A DNA stretch of 64,000 bases from CAZUGA01 sp964619885 (GCA_964619885.1 CAZUGA010000012.1:38247-102246), one strand, 5' to 3'. Positions 35,494 to 45,582 are shown, numbered from the stretch's first letter. Notes: generated from the letters alone by a model not told the origin. Numbers and translations: made by a program.

Positions 35494-37773
35494 ATGTTTT
35501 TTTCCAGTTCCCCGAAACCCGGGCGGTCGTTTTTATCCCGTATTTCTCCATTCGCTGACCGTCAATCTTTGCGTATCATCAAAGATATCGCAGTGCGTTA
35601 CGCGATGTCAATTGGTGGCATTAGCGTAATTGCCGCGATATTGCTGATATTTATCTACTTGGTATACGAAGTCATACCGCTATTCGAGTCTGCTAAATTA
35701 GAACAAATCGTCAGTTATGAAGTGCCGCAATCGTCGGATGGAAAAACCTTGGCCTATTCGGTGGATGAATATACCGATATTGCCGTACGCTACACGTCAC
35801 ACGGTGACGCGATTTTTTTTCGTACCGCCGATGGAGAGTTGGTCGATAATGTATCTATTCCTATTCCTGCAAATGTTCAGATTACCGCGTTCGCTAAGGG
35901 ACAACCACAGAGTGGGGTTGTTGCATTTGGCTTAAGTGACGGTACAGCTATTTTGACCAAACATCTCTTTTTGGTCTCGTATCCGAACGATATTCGTAGC
36001 ATCACCCCAAAGCTTGAATTTTTGCTGGATTCTAAACCCGTCGTACTGTTTCCGAATTCGCTACCGGTCAAAAAACTTGCCGTCCAGTCTGACGCGGATA
36101 GCACCACAGTGGTGGGTTGGACGCCTGGCCAGGACTTATCACTGCAGCGTTTCGAACGGAAAGAATCTTTCCTCGATGATTCGGTGTTGTTAGAGCAAGC
36201 AGAAAGTCGAATACCAATAAATTTGGATTCCGTTGAGTATTTGTTGCTCGATAAAGAACAGCGAATATTATACGCGGCTGATGCTGAAGGCGTATTGATC
36301 CAATACGATATAAAGGATTTAAACGATGCGGAGATAAGGCAAAGATTACCGGTAGTGGAGAAAGGTCACCGTTTGACCAGTCTAGAATTCCTGACGGGTG
36401 ATCTTTCCCTATTGGTGGGGGAATCAGACGGAACTATTAGCCAGTGGTTTTCTGTCCGCGGAGAGGATAATCGCGAGGAACTAAGCAAAATTCGAGTATT
36501 CGATGAATTGAAGCATGTCACGGCGATCGTCGGTGAATATTCCCGTAAAGGTTTTCTTGCAGCTGATGAAACCGGTGATGTGGGTATTTTTCATACCACA
36601 GCACACCAAACTTTGACGGTCGACCCGGTTGCGGCTTTTGGAATAAATTTCTTAGCCATTGCTCCACGAGGAGACGCATTTCTGGCTGAAAGTCTTGATG
36701 GTTACGTACACTTTTGGGATATCGAGAATCAACATCCGGAGATTTCTTGGTCTGCTTTATGGCAAGAAGTTTGGTATGAAAGTTATTCGAAACCCGATTT
36801 TGTGTGGCAGTCGTCCGCGGCTGATAATGATTTTGAGCCTAAGTTTAGTTTGACACCATTGGCGTTTGGGACCTTGAAAGCAGCGTTTTATGCGATGCTG
36901 GTTGCTATCCCGATTGCGATTTTTGGGGCGATTTATACGGCCTATTTTATGGCGCCGGGATTGCGTCGGGTTGTAAAACCTGCCATTGAGATCATGGAAG
37001 CGTTGCCGACGGTAATTTTGGGCTTTTTGGCAGGACTTTGGCTGGCGCCAGCATTAGAAACCCATTTGCCTGGTACCTTCAGTTTGCTATTGATACTACC
37101 GTTGGGTCTATTGTGTTTTGCCTATTCCTGGCAGCTATTACCGATTGCTGTTAGGAATTATGTCCCCGATGGATGGCAGCCGTTATTATTGATTCCGGTG
37201 GTTTTCTTGTTGGGGTGGTTGAGCTTCGCCATCAGTGCACCGATAGAAGAATTATTTTTTTCCGGGGATATGCGGCGTTGGTTAACCCATGATCTCGGGG
37301 TGGCGTTTGATCAACGGAATTCGATTGTCGTTGGGATAGCGATGGGTTTTGCGGTGATTCCTACTATTTTCTCAATTGCTGAAGATGCGGTATTTAGTGT
37401 GCCGAAGCATTTGACTTTTGGATCCCTGGCGTTGGGTGCAACTCCATGGCAGACAATGGCGCGGGTGGTGATTCTAACAGCCAGCCCGGGCATTTTTTCC
37501 GCAGTAATGATTGGTCTGGGTCGAGCGGTAGGCGAGACAATGATAGTTTTAATGGCGACCGGTAATACGCCAGTCATGGATTTCAGTATCTTTGAAGGTA
37601 TGCGTACGCTAGCGGCCAACATCGCGGTGGAAATGCCTGAATCAGAAGTTTCCAGTACGCATTACCGAGTTTTATTTTTGGCCGCGTTGGTATTGTTTGC
37701 ATTTACTTTTCTTGTTAATACTTTTGCCGAGCTGGTTAGACATCGATTAAGACAGCGGTATAGCTCTTTATGA
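35494..37773 (+). CDS. pstC: Phosphate ABC transporter permease PstC, long form
   Basis: The 759-residue protein has one membrane segment at about 45-70, a large extracytoplasmic beta-propeller-like insert (about 75-440) and a C-terminal permease core with six or so helices and the EAA loop (ALGATPWQTMARVVILTASPG). The long form is common in gammaproteobacteria; E. coli PstC has only about 320 residues. It forms the membrane channel with PstA. Its stop overlaps the pstA start by four bases. No phosphate-binding protein gene (pstS) accompanies it. Confidence 0.93.
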   Translation: MFFSSSPKPGRSFLSRISPFADRQSLRIIKDIAVRYAMSIGGISVIAAILLIFIYLVYEVIPLFESAKLEQIVSYEVPQSSDGKTLAYSVDEYTDIAVRYTSHGDAIFFRTADGELVDNVSIPIPANVQITAFAKGQPQSGVVAFGLSDGTAILTKHLFLVSYPNDIRSITPKLEFLLDSKPVVLFPNSLPVKKLAVQSDADSTTVVGWTPGQDLSLQRFERKESFLDDSVLLEQAESRIPINLDSVEYLLLDKEQRILYAADAEGVLIQYDIKDLNDAEIRQRLPVVEKGHRLTSLEFLTGDLSLLVGESDGTISQWFSVRGEDNREELSKIRVFDELKHVTAIVGEYSRKGFLAADETGDVGIFHTTAHQTLTVDPVAAFGINFLAIAPRGDAFLAESLDGYVHFWDIENQHPEISWSALWQEVWYESYSKPDFVWQSSAADNDFEPKFSLTPLAFGTLKAAFYAMLVAIPIAIFGAIYTAYFMAPGLRRVVKPAIEIMEALPTVILGFLAGLWLAPALETHLPGTFSLLLILPLGLLCFAYSWQLLPIAVRNYVPDGWQPLLLIPVVFLLGWLSFAISAPIEELFFSGDMRRWLTHDLGVAFDQRNSIVVGIAMGFAVIPTIFSIAEDAVFSVPKHLTFGSLALGATPWQTMARVVILTASPGIFSAVMIGLGRAVGETMIVLMATGNTPVMDFSIFEGMRTLAANIAVEMPESEVSSTHYRVLFLAALVLFAFTFLVNTFAELVRHRLRQRYSSL

Positions 37774-39428
37774 TGGATCAATACAAACAACTTTCATCGT
37801 GGTTTACAAGCGGCGCGCCGTGGGTATGGTTAAGTGCGGCTTCGGTAGCGATCAGCATTTTAATGGTGAGCAGCTTACTAATTTTGCTGCTGTTGAGAGG
37901 TTTCGGTCATTTTTGGCCTGCCCCGGTGGCTCAATTTGAAATTCAAGGCCAGCAGGCGTTGGGCGAATTTAAACAAGTTGAGACGGTTCCTGCTGTACGT
38001 TTGCGGGATATGGGAATGCAAGTAGCTGAAGATCGTATATCGTTACAACGTCAATTGGTCAAAACCGGCAATCGAGATTTGAGTGGCGCTGATTTCCGTT
38101 GGATCATGAGTGACGAATTGGTGGATGCAAAATACCCAAAGGATGTCTTTGTTGCAGAACGACGCGAATGGGGTAATTTTTACGGATATTTGCGCAGCGT
38201 TAACGAGAATGGCAAGGATATGACCAATGGTGACAAAGCGTGGGGAGCGTTAGCGCCGCGACTGGAGAGGACGAGGCGGATCTTCAAGCAAATTAAACAC
38301 ATCGAAAGAGTCGATATTGGCAAGGTCAATTTTGCGCTGGAGAACTTGCGATTAAAGACGCGTGAGTATGAACTGACTGGGCAATTGACGAAAAGCCGAA
38401 AAGACAGTATTAGCGACGAACGGAAACGACTCGAAAAGCAATATCAAAGTTATCAATCGCAGTTGCGCGGTTTGTATAAGGATATTTCACGTGATAGTTT
38501 GACCGCCAAAAGCAGCGATGGGCAAATTGTCGAAATACCATTGCAGAAAATTGTGCGGGTCTATCAACCCAATTCAATGTCGATCATTGAAAAACTAGGG
38601 TTTTATTTTGCAAAGTTTTGGGAATTTATTTCCGACGAGCCGCGCGAGGCAAATACCGAAGGTGGAATTTTCCCGGCAATCTTTGGAACTGTGTTGATGG
38701 TGTTGGTCATGAGTATTATGGTTACTCCATTTGGGGTCGTTGCGGCGGTATATTTGCGCGAATATGCCAAGCAGGGGGTGTTGACGCGTTTGATTAGGAT
38801 AGCAGTGAACAATCTTGCTGGTGTCCCGTCAATTGTCTACGGTATCTTTGGGTTAGGGTTTTTCGTCTATTTTCTGGGTGGAAATATCGATCAGTTGTTT
38901 TATCCTGAGGCGTTACCGGCCCCCACATTCGGAACACCGGGATTAATGTGGGCTTCTCTGACCTTGGCGATTTTAACCTTACCGGTCGTAATTGTTGCGA
39001 CTGAGGAAGGATTGGCTAGGATTCCCAGAACCATCCGCGAGGGCAGTTTGGCGTTGGGTGCAACCAAGGCAGAGACGTTATGGCGTACGGTTATTCCGAT
39101 GGCGAGTCCAGCCATAATGACCGGTATGATTCTAGCCATTGCCCGGGCTGCTGGCGAAGTGGCACCGCTGATGTTGGTTGGTGTGGTCAAACTTGCCCCA
39201 TCCTTGCCATTGGATGGTAACTATCCGTTTTTGCATTTGGAGCGCAAATTTATGCATTTGGGTTTCCACATCTACGATGTTGGTTTTCAGAGTCCGAATG
39301 TTGAAGCGGCACGACCTTTGGTCTATGCAACCGCATTGTTGCTGGTTTTGGTGATTGTGGTATTGAATTTGGCAGCGATTACTATACGCAATCATCTGCG
39401 TGAAAAAAATCGTGCATTGGAATCATAG
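37770..39428 (+). CDS. pstA: Phosphate ABC transporter permease PstA, long form
   Basis: The 552-residue protein has an N-terminal membrane segment (18-45), a periplasmic domain of the DUF3333 type (about 50-270) with a charged coiled region, and a C-terminal permease domain with six helices and EAA loop (ALGATKAETLWRTVIPMASPA). The long N-terminal domain is the usual partner of long PstC. The start overlaps the pstC stop (ATGATGG at 37770), and the next gene pstB follows after 124 bases. Confidence 0.93.
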   Translation: MMDQYKQLSSWFTSGAPWVWLSAASVAISILMVSSLLILLLLRGFGHFWPAPVAQFEIQGQQALGEFKQVETVPAVRLRDMGMQVAEDRISLQRQLVKTGNRDLSGADFRWIMSDELVDAKYPKDVFVAERREWGNFYGYLRSVNENGKDMTNGDKAWGALAPRLERTRRIFKQIKHIERVDIGKVNFALENLRLKTREYELTGQLTKSRKDSISDERKRLEKQYQSYQSQLRGLYKDISRDSLTAKSSDGQIVEIPLQKIVRVYQPNSMSIIEKLGFYFAKFWEFISDEPREANTEGGIFPAIFGTVLMVLVMSIMVTPFGVVAAVYLREYAKQGVLTRLIRIAVNNLAGVPSIVYGIFGLGFFVYFLGGNIDQLFYPEALPAPTFGTPGLMWASLTLAILTLPVVIVATEEGLARIPRTIREGSLALGATKAETLWRTVIPMASPAIMTGMILAIARAAGEVAPLMLVGVVKLAPSLPLDGNYPFLHLERKFMHLGFHIYDVGFQSPNVEAARPLVYATALLLVLVIVVLNLAAITIRNHLREKNRALES

Positions 39429-39460
39429 TGGCCGGGTTGGAATTTTGCTCCTGTTTTGGG

Positions 39461-39472
39461 TCCTATATAGGA
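39461..39472. promoter_or_regulatory. 12-bp palindrome between pstA and pstB
   Basis: TCCTATATAGGA is a perfect 12-bp palindrome in the 124-base pstA-pstB gap, about 80 bases before the pstB start. In an operon with otherwise overlapping genes, this gap may hold a second promoter with an operator. The function is unproven. Confidence 0.35.
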
Positions 39473-39552
39473 TGCATTACGAATTTTAGCGTAACCGTCG
39501 ATTGCGACATCGTTTCGAAATGCGTGGAATTAACGAATAATATATAAAGAAT

Positions 39553-40383
39553 ATGGAAACACCGCTTACCCACGGTATTGATCTGAGCCTGCTCGAACGT
39601 AATCGAGAGGGTTCCGATTTGACATCACTCAAAACCTGTATATCAGTGCGTGATCTGAGCCTTTACTATGGCGATAATCGGGCATTGAAGTCCATCGCGT
39701 TGGAAATCCCCGAAAAGCAGGTCACCGCGTTCATTGGTCCAAGCGGATGTGGAAAATCGACTCTGTTACGCTGCTTTAACCGTATGAACGATTTGATCGA
39801 TAGTGTAAGGATAGAGGGCGAAATTTTGCTGGGCGGTGAAAGTATCGATGATAAATCGATCAACGTCGCCGATTTGCGCAGGCGGGTAGGAATGGTGTTT
39901 CAGAAACCCAATCCATTCCCAAAAACTATTTACGAAAATGTTGCTTACGGTCTGCGAATCCAAGGGGTAAAAAACCGCGGTGAATTGGACGAAGTGATAG
40001 AAAAATCTCTGAAGAGCGCGGCGCTGTGGGACGAGGTTAAAGATCGATTGCACGAAAGCGCATTGGGACTGTCGGGTGGTCAGCAGCAACGTTTGGTGAT
40101 TGCCAGAGCTATAGCGATACAGCCAGAGGTTATCTTGCTCGATGAGCCTGCTTCGGCACTCGATCCTATATCGACGTTGAAAATTGAAGAGTTAATCTAC
40201 GAATTGAAATCTGACTATACCATCGTAATTGTTACGCATAATATGCAGCAGGCAGCAAGGGTTTCGGATTTTACGGCATTTTTATATATGGGTGAACTAA
40301 TCGAATTCGGTTTGACCGAGCAGCTGTTTACCAACCCGACCAAAAAGCAGACTGAAGACTATATTACAGGGAGATACGGATGA
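39553..40383 (+). CDS. pstB: Phosphate ABC transporter ATP-binding protein PstB
   Basis: The 276-residue ATPase has Walker A GPSGCGKST, the Q-loop FQKPNPFP, signature LSGGQQQR, Walker B VILLDEPASALDP and the switch His in THNMQQA. These are exact PstB features. It carries an N-terminal extension of about 28 residues before the ABC core. It powers phosphate uptake through PstCA. Its stop overlaps the phoU start (ATGATGG). Confidence 0.96.
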   Translation: METPLTHGIDLSLLERNREGSDLTSLKTCISVRDLSLYYGDNRALKSIALEIPEKQVTAFIGPSGCGKSTLLRCFNRMNDLIDSVRIEGEILLGGESIDDKSINVADLRRRVGMVFQKPNPFPKTIYENVAYGLRIQGVKNRGELDEVIEKSLKSAALWDEVKDRLHESALGLSGGQQQRLVIARAIAIQPEVILLDEPASALDPISTLKIEELIYELKSDYTIVIVTHNMQQAARVSDFTAFLYMGELIEFGLTEQLFTNPTKKQTEDYITGRYG

Positions 40384-41096
40384 TGGATAAAGATTCTGTA
40401 CGGCAGCATATTTCCAAGCGTTTCGATCAAGAACTAGAGGAAATAAGGAATAAGGTTTTAACCATGGGCGGTTTGGTTGAACGGCAGATCGGAGAGTCAA
40501 TTCGAGCCGTGATTGAATCTGACATTGAAGTTGCCGAAATAGTGATCCAAAATGACGTCAAGGTGAATACATTGGAGGTTTCCATTGATGAGGAATGTGT
40601 TCAAATATTGGCGCGACGCCAGCCGACTGCCAGCGATTTGAGGTTGGTGATTGCAGTCATCAAGACCATCACCGACTTGGAAAGAATTGGGGATGAAGCG
40701 AAGCGGATAGCGCATCAAGCGATCGATATGGAAGGTCATTTCTGCAAATCCCGCCAATTCACGGATCTGGAACAATTGGGGCGGAGGGTACTTTCAATGT
40801 TGCGAGATTCGCTTGATGCCTTTGCCAGGATGGACGTCGAGCTTTGCCTGAGTGTCTCCCAGGAAGATGAGAACGTCGATCGGGAATACGAGAGCATTAT
40901 GCGTCAGCAGATGACTTATTTAATGGAAGATCCGCGAATGATCCGCGCGTCCATCGATATCATGTGGGCTGCGCGGGCAATTGAGCGGATAGGTGATCGA
41001 AGCTGCAATATTTGTGAATACGTAATCTATCAGGTCAAAGGTCGTGATATTCGCCACATCAGTTTGAAGGAGATTGAGAAAAAACTACGACCTTGA
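40380..41096 (+). CDS. phoU: Phosphate signalling protein PhoU
   Basis: The 238-residue all-helical protein has the two PhoU repeats, including the metal-binding motifs ERIGDEAKRIA (first half) and ERIGDRSCNICEYV (second half). PhoU links Pst transporter state to the PhoR/PhoB system. It lies last in the pst operon, directly overlapping pstB. phoB and phoR are not in the window. Confidence 0.95.
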   Translation: MMDKDSVRQHISKRFDQELEEIRNKVLTMGGLVERQIGESIRAVIESDIEVAEIVIQNDVKVNTLEVSIDEECVQILARRQPTASDLRLVIAVIKTITDLERIGDEAKRIAHQAIDMEGHFCKSRQFTDLEQLGRRVLSMLRDSLDAFARMDVELCLSVSQEDENVDREYESIMRQQMTYLMEDPRMIRASIDIMWAARAIERIGDRSCNICEYVIYQVKGRDIRHISLKEIEKKLRP

Positions 41097-41307
41097 GCCG
41101 TTAGTTCGGTGCGATTTCAGGAAATTGTGAAGGACATCCTAGCTGCGCGTGAGACGGTACTTTTAATCGAGTTTTTCGCTGTTGAAGTGTGGAGATGTTG
41201 AGCCCAGAATAGGGTCGATCACACAACGAGCTTGAGCGAATAAGGTTAATTTTCTATACTGCATCCTTTTTTGCCGTCCTTCAATCCCCTTGGCTAACCG
41301 AAATCAA

Positions 41308-43653
41308 ATGAGTTTCGTGCGTATCTATAGTTGGCTGGTTGTCATTTTTTTATCGATTCAAATCGCGGTTGCTGCAGACAGTTTTACGGTCGAAGATATA
41401 AGGGTCCGGGGGCTGCAACGTATTTCTGCGGGTACGGTATTCAATTACCTTCCGGTACAAATAGGAGATTCGTTCGACGAAGCGCGCTCTGCTGAGGCCA
41501 TTCGAGCGCTTTTCAAAACTGGATTTTTTAAAGATGTTCGCTTGCAGCGCGAAGGCAATGTATTGATTGTAAACGTCGACGAACGGCCAGCGATCGCCAG
41601 TATCGAATTAGAGGGAAATAAAGATTTAAAAACCGAGGACCTGCTGAAAGGATTGAAGGATATTGGTCTGAAAGAGGGCAAGGTTTTTAACCGTCAAACA
41701 TTGGATAAGGTCGAGCAGGAATTACGCCGACAATATTTCAGTCATGGCAAATACGGGGTGAAAATCAAATCCGAAATTACCCCGTTGTCTAGAAATCGAG
41801 TTTCGATCCTACTCAAAATTTCCGAAGGGGCCGTTGCGCGGATTAGCCAAATCAATATTGTTGGAAACAAGGCATTTGATCAGGACGAACTGTCCGAGCT
41901 TTTTGAGCTAAGTACTTCTAATTTACTATCGTTTTATACCAAAGATGACCAGTATTCCAAGCAGAAATTATCGGCTGACTTGGAGCGACTCAGGTCGTTT
42001 TATCTGGATCGTGGCTATATCAAATTTAATATTGAATCAACGCAGGTGTCGATTACGCCGGATAAAAAGGAAATTTACATCACGGTGAATGTAAAGGAAG
42101 GTTCAGTGTTTACCTTGGACGAAGTGCGGTTGGCGGGCGATCTAATCGTCAATCCTGAAGAATTGATTCCGTTGGTTCAGCTAGGGCCGGGTGAAATATT
42201 CTCGCGTAACCTGGCCACAGAAACTTCGAATTCGATATCAGAACGTCTCGGCGAAGAAGGTTATGCATTTGCCAACGTCAATATGGTTCCCGACATCGAT
42301 GAGGAGCAGCGCACGGTCAAGCTGACATTTTTTGTGGATCCTGGAAAACGCGTCTATGTGCGACGAATTACCATCAAAGGTAATACCAAGACGCGTGACG
42401 AGGTTATTCGGCGTGAAATTAGGCAGATGGAATCTGCACCGGCCTCCACTTCAAAAATCGAACTGTCCAAAACACGACTTGAGCGACTCGGTTATTTTGA
42501 GCAGGTCAATGTAGAGACGCCGGCTGTGTCGGGGGCCCCCGATGAGATCGATGTTGAATATACGGTCGAAGAACGGTCTGCTGGCAACCTTTCCGCCGGC
42601 GTAGGGTTTTCCCAAACGCAAGGGTTAATTTTCAATGCAAGTGTGACCCAGGAAAACGTGTTGGGGAGCGGAAAGCGGGTCAATTTCACTTTCAATAACA
42701 GCGACGTTTCGACGATATACCGGATCGGTTATTTGAATCCGTATTTTACCCTCGACGGGGTTAGTCTTGGTTACGATATTAGCTATACCGCAACCGATGC
42801 TCAGGCTGCAAATGTTTCCCGTTTTGCAACCGATGAGTTTGTTGCCGGAGTTAATTTTGGTATTCCATTGAACGAAACGGATCGACTCAGATTGAATGTT
42901 GATTTCAGGCGACTAAAGATAAAAACCTTCGCCAATACGCCGTGTCAAATTCGCAGTACCTTGCCGAGTGGCGCAGTAAACCCATTTTGTAACGCGCTAG
43001 GGTTTGTCGGCAGCGATGCGGGATTCGTAGATTTAAATGGCGATTCGTTTAACATTTTTCCAATTGCGCTCGGTTGGTCGCACGATTCTAGGGACAAGGC
43101 AATTTTTGCGACTAGCGGCGGTATTCAAAGTTTATCGGCGCTGGCAACAGTGCCAGGCCTGGACTTGGAATACTATAAGGTTAATTATCGACTAAAATAC
43201 TTTTTTCCGCTGGCTCGTGATTTCACGTTGGCCCTTACCGGAGATTTGGGCTACGGTGACGGCTATGGAGACACCAGTGAATTGCCGTTTTTTGAAAATT
43301 ATTTTGCCGGCGGTGTTCAATCCGTTCGCGGTTTTCGGGATAATACGCTGGGGCCGAGGGATTCAAATGGTGACCCTTTTGGCGGGAACGTTAAAGTGGT
43401 TGCCAGTGCAGAGCTGTTTTTTCCGATTCCTTTCTTGAGCGATTACAAATCGATTAGGCTAGGTGCTTTTTTCGATGCCGGTAATGTTTACGATAATGAC
43501 ATTGACTTGGGCAATTTACGTTATTCTACGGGTCTGTCGGCCGAATGGCTGTCGCCATTTGGTGCATTGAAGGTGAGTGTGGCACAACCGTTTAATGAAA
43601 GGACCGGTGATAATATTCAGCGATTTCAATTTTCATTCGGGTCAGGTTTTTGA
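41308..43653 (+). CDS. bamA: Outer membrane protein assembly factor BamA
   Basis: From the ATG at 41308 the protein has 781 residues; an in-frame TTG at 41290 would add six. A signal peptide (cleavage after IAVAA, about residue 23) is followed by five POTRA domains (about 24-345) and a C-terminal beta-barrel with the diagnostic VRGFRDNTLGPRD lid loop and a terminal phenylalanine (FSFGSGF). BamA folds and inserts outer-membrane proteins. It heads the skp-fabZ-lpxA-rnhB group. The usual upstream genes dxr, cdsA and rseP are replaced by the pst operon. Confidence 0.96.
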   Translation: MSFVRIYSWLVVIFLSIQIAVAADSFTVEDIRVRGLQRISAGTVFNYLPVQIGDSFDEARSAEAIRALFKTGFFKDVRLQREGNVLIVNVDERPAIASIELEGNKDLKTEDLLKGLKDIGLKEGKVFNRQTLDKVEQELRRQYFSHGKYGVKIKSEITPLSRNRVSILLKISEGAVARISQINIVGNKAFDQDELSELFELSTSNLLSFYTKDDQYSKQKLSADLERLRSFYLDRGYIKFNIESTQVSITPDKKEIYITVNVKEGSVFTLDEVRLAGDLIVNPEELIPLVQLGPGEIFSRNLATETSNSISERLGEEGYAFANVNMVPDIDEEQRTVKLTFFVDPGKRVYVRRITIKGNTKTRDEVIRREIRQMESAPASTSKIELSKTRLERLGYFEQVNVETPAVSGAPDEIDVEYTVEERSAGNLSAGVGFSQTQGLIFNASVTQENVLGSGKRVNFTFNNSDVSTIYRIGYLNPYFTLDGVSLGYDISYTATDAQAANVSRFATDEFVAGVNFGIPLNETDRLRLNVDFRRLKIKTFANTPCQIRSTLPSGAVNPFCNALGFVGSDAGFVDLNGDSFNIFPIALGWSHDSRDKAIFATSGGIQSLSALATVPGLDLEYYKVNYRLKYFFPLARDFTLALTGDLGYGDGYGDTSELPFFENYFAGGVQSVRGFRDNTLGPRDSNGDPFGGNVKVVASAELFFPIPFLSDYKSIRLGAFFDAGNVYDNDIDLGNLRYSTGLSAEWLSPFGALKVSVAQPFNERTGDNIQRFQFSFGSGF

Positions 43654-43774
43654 TTCCCAACCCACCGAACAACCAAATCAAACCTAAAGCACGAGTTTCA
43701 CGGGGTTAATCTGATACTATGCCGCGGTATGGTGTACACTGACCAATCTTACTATCCGGAGTTGGACTAGAAAA

Positions 43775-44278
43775 ATGCTCAAAAAATATATTATTTTCCC
43801 ATTAATTGGCCTTGCATTGACATCTTCTTTCGCGTTCGCGGAGTTGAAAATTGGGGTTGTCAACGTACCACAGGTATTGGCTGAGGCTCCGCAGGCGGAG
43901 AAAGCGCGCAAAGATATGGAGAAAGAATTTTCTCCGCGGAAAAATCGCTTGCAAGCAAGCGCCAACGAAATTCGAAAATTGGAAGAAAATTTGAATCGGG
44001 ACGCTGCGGTGATGGGTGCGGCTGAACGTAAAAAACTAGAGAATCAGATTATTAAAAAGACTCGGGAAGCCAAACGCAGTGAGGAAGAATTGCGGGAAGA
44101 TTTAAATATTCGCCGCAACGAGATTTTTGGCCAATTGCAGAAACAAGTTTTTGAAGCGATACGCGCATTGGCACAAGAAGGAAACTACGATCTTTTATTG
44201 ACTGATGGGGTGGTTTATGCGAGTGACGCAGTAGACGTAACCGCGCAAATATTGGAAAAATTAAAGCGTGCAAAATAG
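43775..44278 (+). CDS. skp: Periplasmic chaperone Skp/OmpH
   Basis: The 167-residue protein has a signal peptide (cleavage after FAFA, about residue 22) and a start of the mature protein (LKIGVVNVPQVLAEAPQAEK) typical of OmpH. A long charged coiled coil (about 45-130) and the C-terminal strand (DLLLTDGVVYA) follow. Skp trimers hold unfolded outer-membrane proteins for BamA. It lies in its normal position 121 bases after bamA. Confidence 0.95.
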   Translation: MLKKYIIFPLIGLALTSSFAFAELKIGVVNVPQVLAEAPQAEKARKDMEKEFSPRKNRLQASANEIRKLEENLNRDAAVMGAAERKKLENQIIKKTREAKRSEEELREDLNIRRNEIFGQLQKQVFEAIRALAQEGNYDLLLTDGVVYASDAVDVTAQILEKLKRAK

Positions 44279-44347
44279 CTACAAATAGGCGCTTTAAGCG
44301 TCAACTCCAGCGGTTTAATAAAGTAGTTCAGTAGGGATATATGGGAA

Positions 44348-44791
44348 ATGATTGATATTCAGATGATTCAGGAATATTTGCCGCACCGATATCCTTTTCT
44401 GATGGTCGACCGAGTCATTGAATGCGAACCTGGTAAACGTTTGTTGGCGATCAAAAATGTGACCTATAACGAACCCTATTTTCAGGGACATTTTCCGAAT
44501 CAGTCAATAATGCCCGGAGTTTTGATAATGGAGGCACTTGCCCAATCTACTGGATTGCTTGCTTCCGAGAGTGCGCCGGAAGTTTTGGGGAAGGGCGTGA
44601 TCTATTATCTTGTAGGTTTGGACAAAGTACGTTTCAAGCGGCCGGTGGTGCCCGGGGATCAATTGATGTTGGAAGCGAAATATCTGCGGCATAAGCGAAA
44701 CATTTGGGCATTTTCGTGCCGTGCCGAAGTTGAAGGTGAATTTGTCGCGAGCGCAGAAATAATGTGTGCTGCTGCGGAGTCCGAATCTTGA
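44348..44791 (+). CDS. fabZ: 3-hydroxyacyl-ACP dehydratase FabZ
   Basis: The 147-residue hot-dog-fold enzyme has the PHRYPFLMVDRV start, catalytic His48 in FQGHFPNQ, and catalytic Glu62 in MPGVLIMEALAQ. It dehydrates 3-hydroxyacyl-ACP in fatty-acid elongation. In most gammaproteobacteria lpxD lies between skp and fabZ; here only 69 bases separate them. The stop TGA overlaps the TTG start of lpxA. Confidence 0.96.
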   Translation: MIDIQMIQEYLPHRYPFLMVDRVIECEPGKRLLAIKNVTYNEPYFQGHFPNQSIMPGVLIMEALAQSTGLLASESAPEVLGKGVIYYLVGLDKVRFKRPVVPGDQLMLEAKYLRHKRNIWAFSCRAEVEGEFVASAEIMCAAAESES

Positions 44792-45558
44792 TCCACGCGA
44801 CCGCAGTCATTGATCCCACAGCAGAAATTGATTCTGACGTAAGCGTTGGGCCGTACACTGTAGTCGGGGCGGAAGTGCAGATCGGATCGGGAACGAAGAT
44901 TGGTCCACACGTGGTTATCAAAGGTCCCTCGAAAATCGGCCGGGACAACAATATCTATCAGTTTGCATCGATCGGTGAAGACCCGCAGGACAAAAAGTAT
45001 GCCCAGGAAGTGACCCTTCTCGAGATTGGTGATCGCAATGTAATCAGGGAATATTGCACGATCCATCGCGGTACCATTCAGGATAAGGCCAAGACTACGG
45101 TCGGTAGCGATAATCTGTTTATGGCCTATACCCATGTCGCTCACGACTGCGTTATCGGCGACCAAATTGTAATGGCTAACGGTGCCTCTCTGGCCGGACA
45201 CGTATCCTTGGATGATTTCGCGATTTTGGGTGGATTTACGTTGGTCCATCAATTTACCAGAATAGGTTGCCATAGCTTTTCGGCGATGGGCAGTTCCCTG
45301 TCGAGAGATATTCCTCCCTACGTTATGGTTGGTGGTCAACCGACCAAGCCTTATGGCATCAACTCCGTGGGTTTAGAGCGCAAAGGATTTAGCAGCGATT
45401 GCGTTAGAGAAATTCGTAAAGCATATAAAACTTTGTACAAAGCCGGGTTGAAATTGGAAGAGGCAACCGATATGTTGTCCCATATGGCGACAGATACTCC
45501 CGAAATCCAATGCATGGTCGACTTCATCCGAAATTCCAGTCGCGGGATCCTACGCTAA
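44788..45558 (+). CDS. lpxA: UDP-N-acetylglucosamine acyltransferase LpxA
   Basis: The 256-residue protein is a left-handed beta-helix of hexapeptide repeats (IHATAVIDPTAEID, then VGPYTVVGAEVQIGSGTKIG), with catalytic His119 in HVAHDC and a helical C-terminus. It attaches 3-hydroxyacyl to UDP-GlcNAc, the first step of lipid A synthesis. The start is TTG at 44788, which gives a normal N-terminus (MIHATAVID) and overlaps the fabZ stop as TTGA. The upstream in-frame ATG at 44764 would add CCCG-type residues unlike the family. lpxB does not follow as usual. Confidence 0.95.
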   Translation: MIHATAVIDPTAEIDSDVSVGPYTVVGAEVQIGSGTKIGPHVVIKGPSKIGRDNNIYQFASIGEDPQDKKYAQEVTLLEIGDRNVIREYCTIHRGTIQDKAKTTVGSDNLFMAYTHVAHDCVIGDQIVMANGASLAGHVSLDDFAILGGFTLVHQFTRIGCHSFSAMGSSLSRDIPPYVMVGGQPTKPYGINSVGLERKGFSSDCVREIRKAYKTLYKAGLKLEEATDMLSHMATDTPEIQCMVDFIRNSSRGILR

Positions 45559-45582
45559 GGTTATTATTGACGCGCGGGCTAG

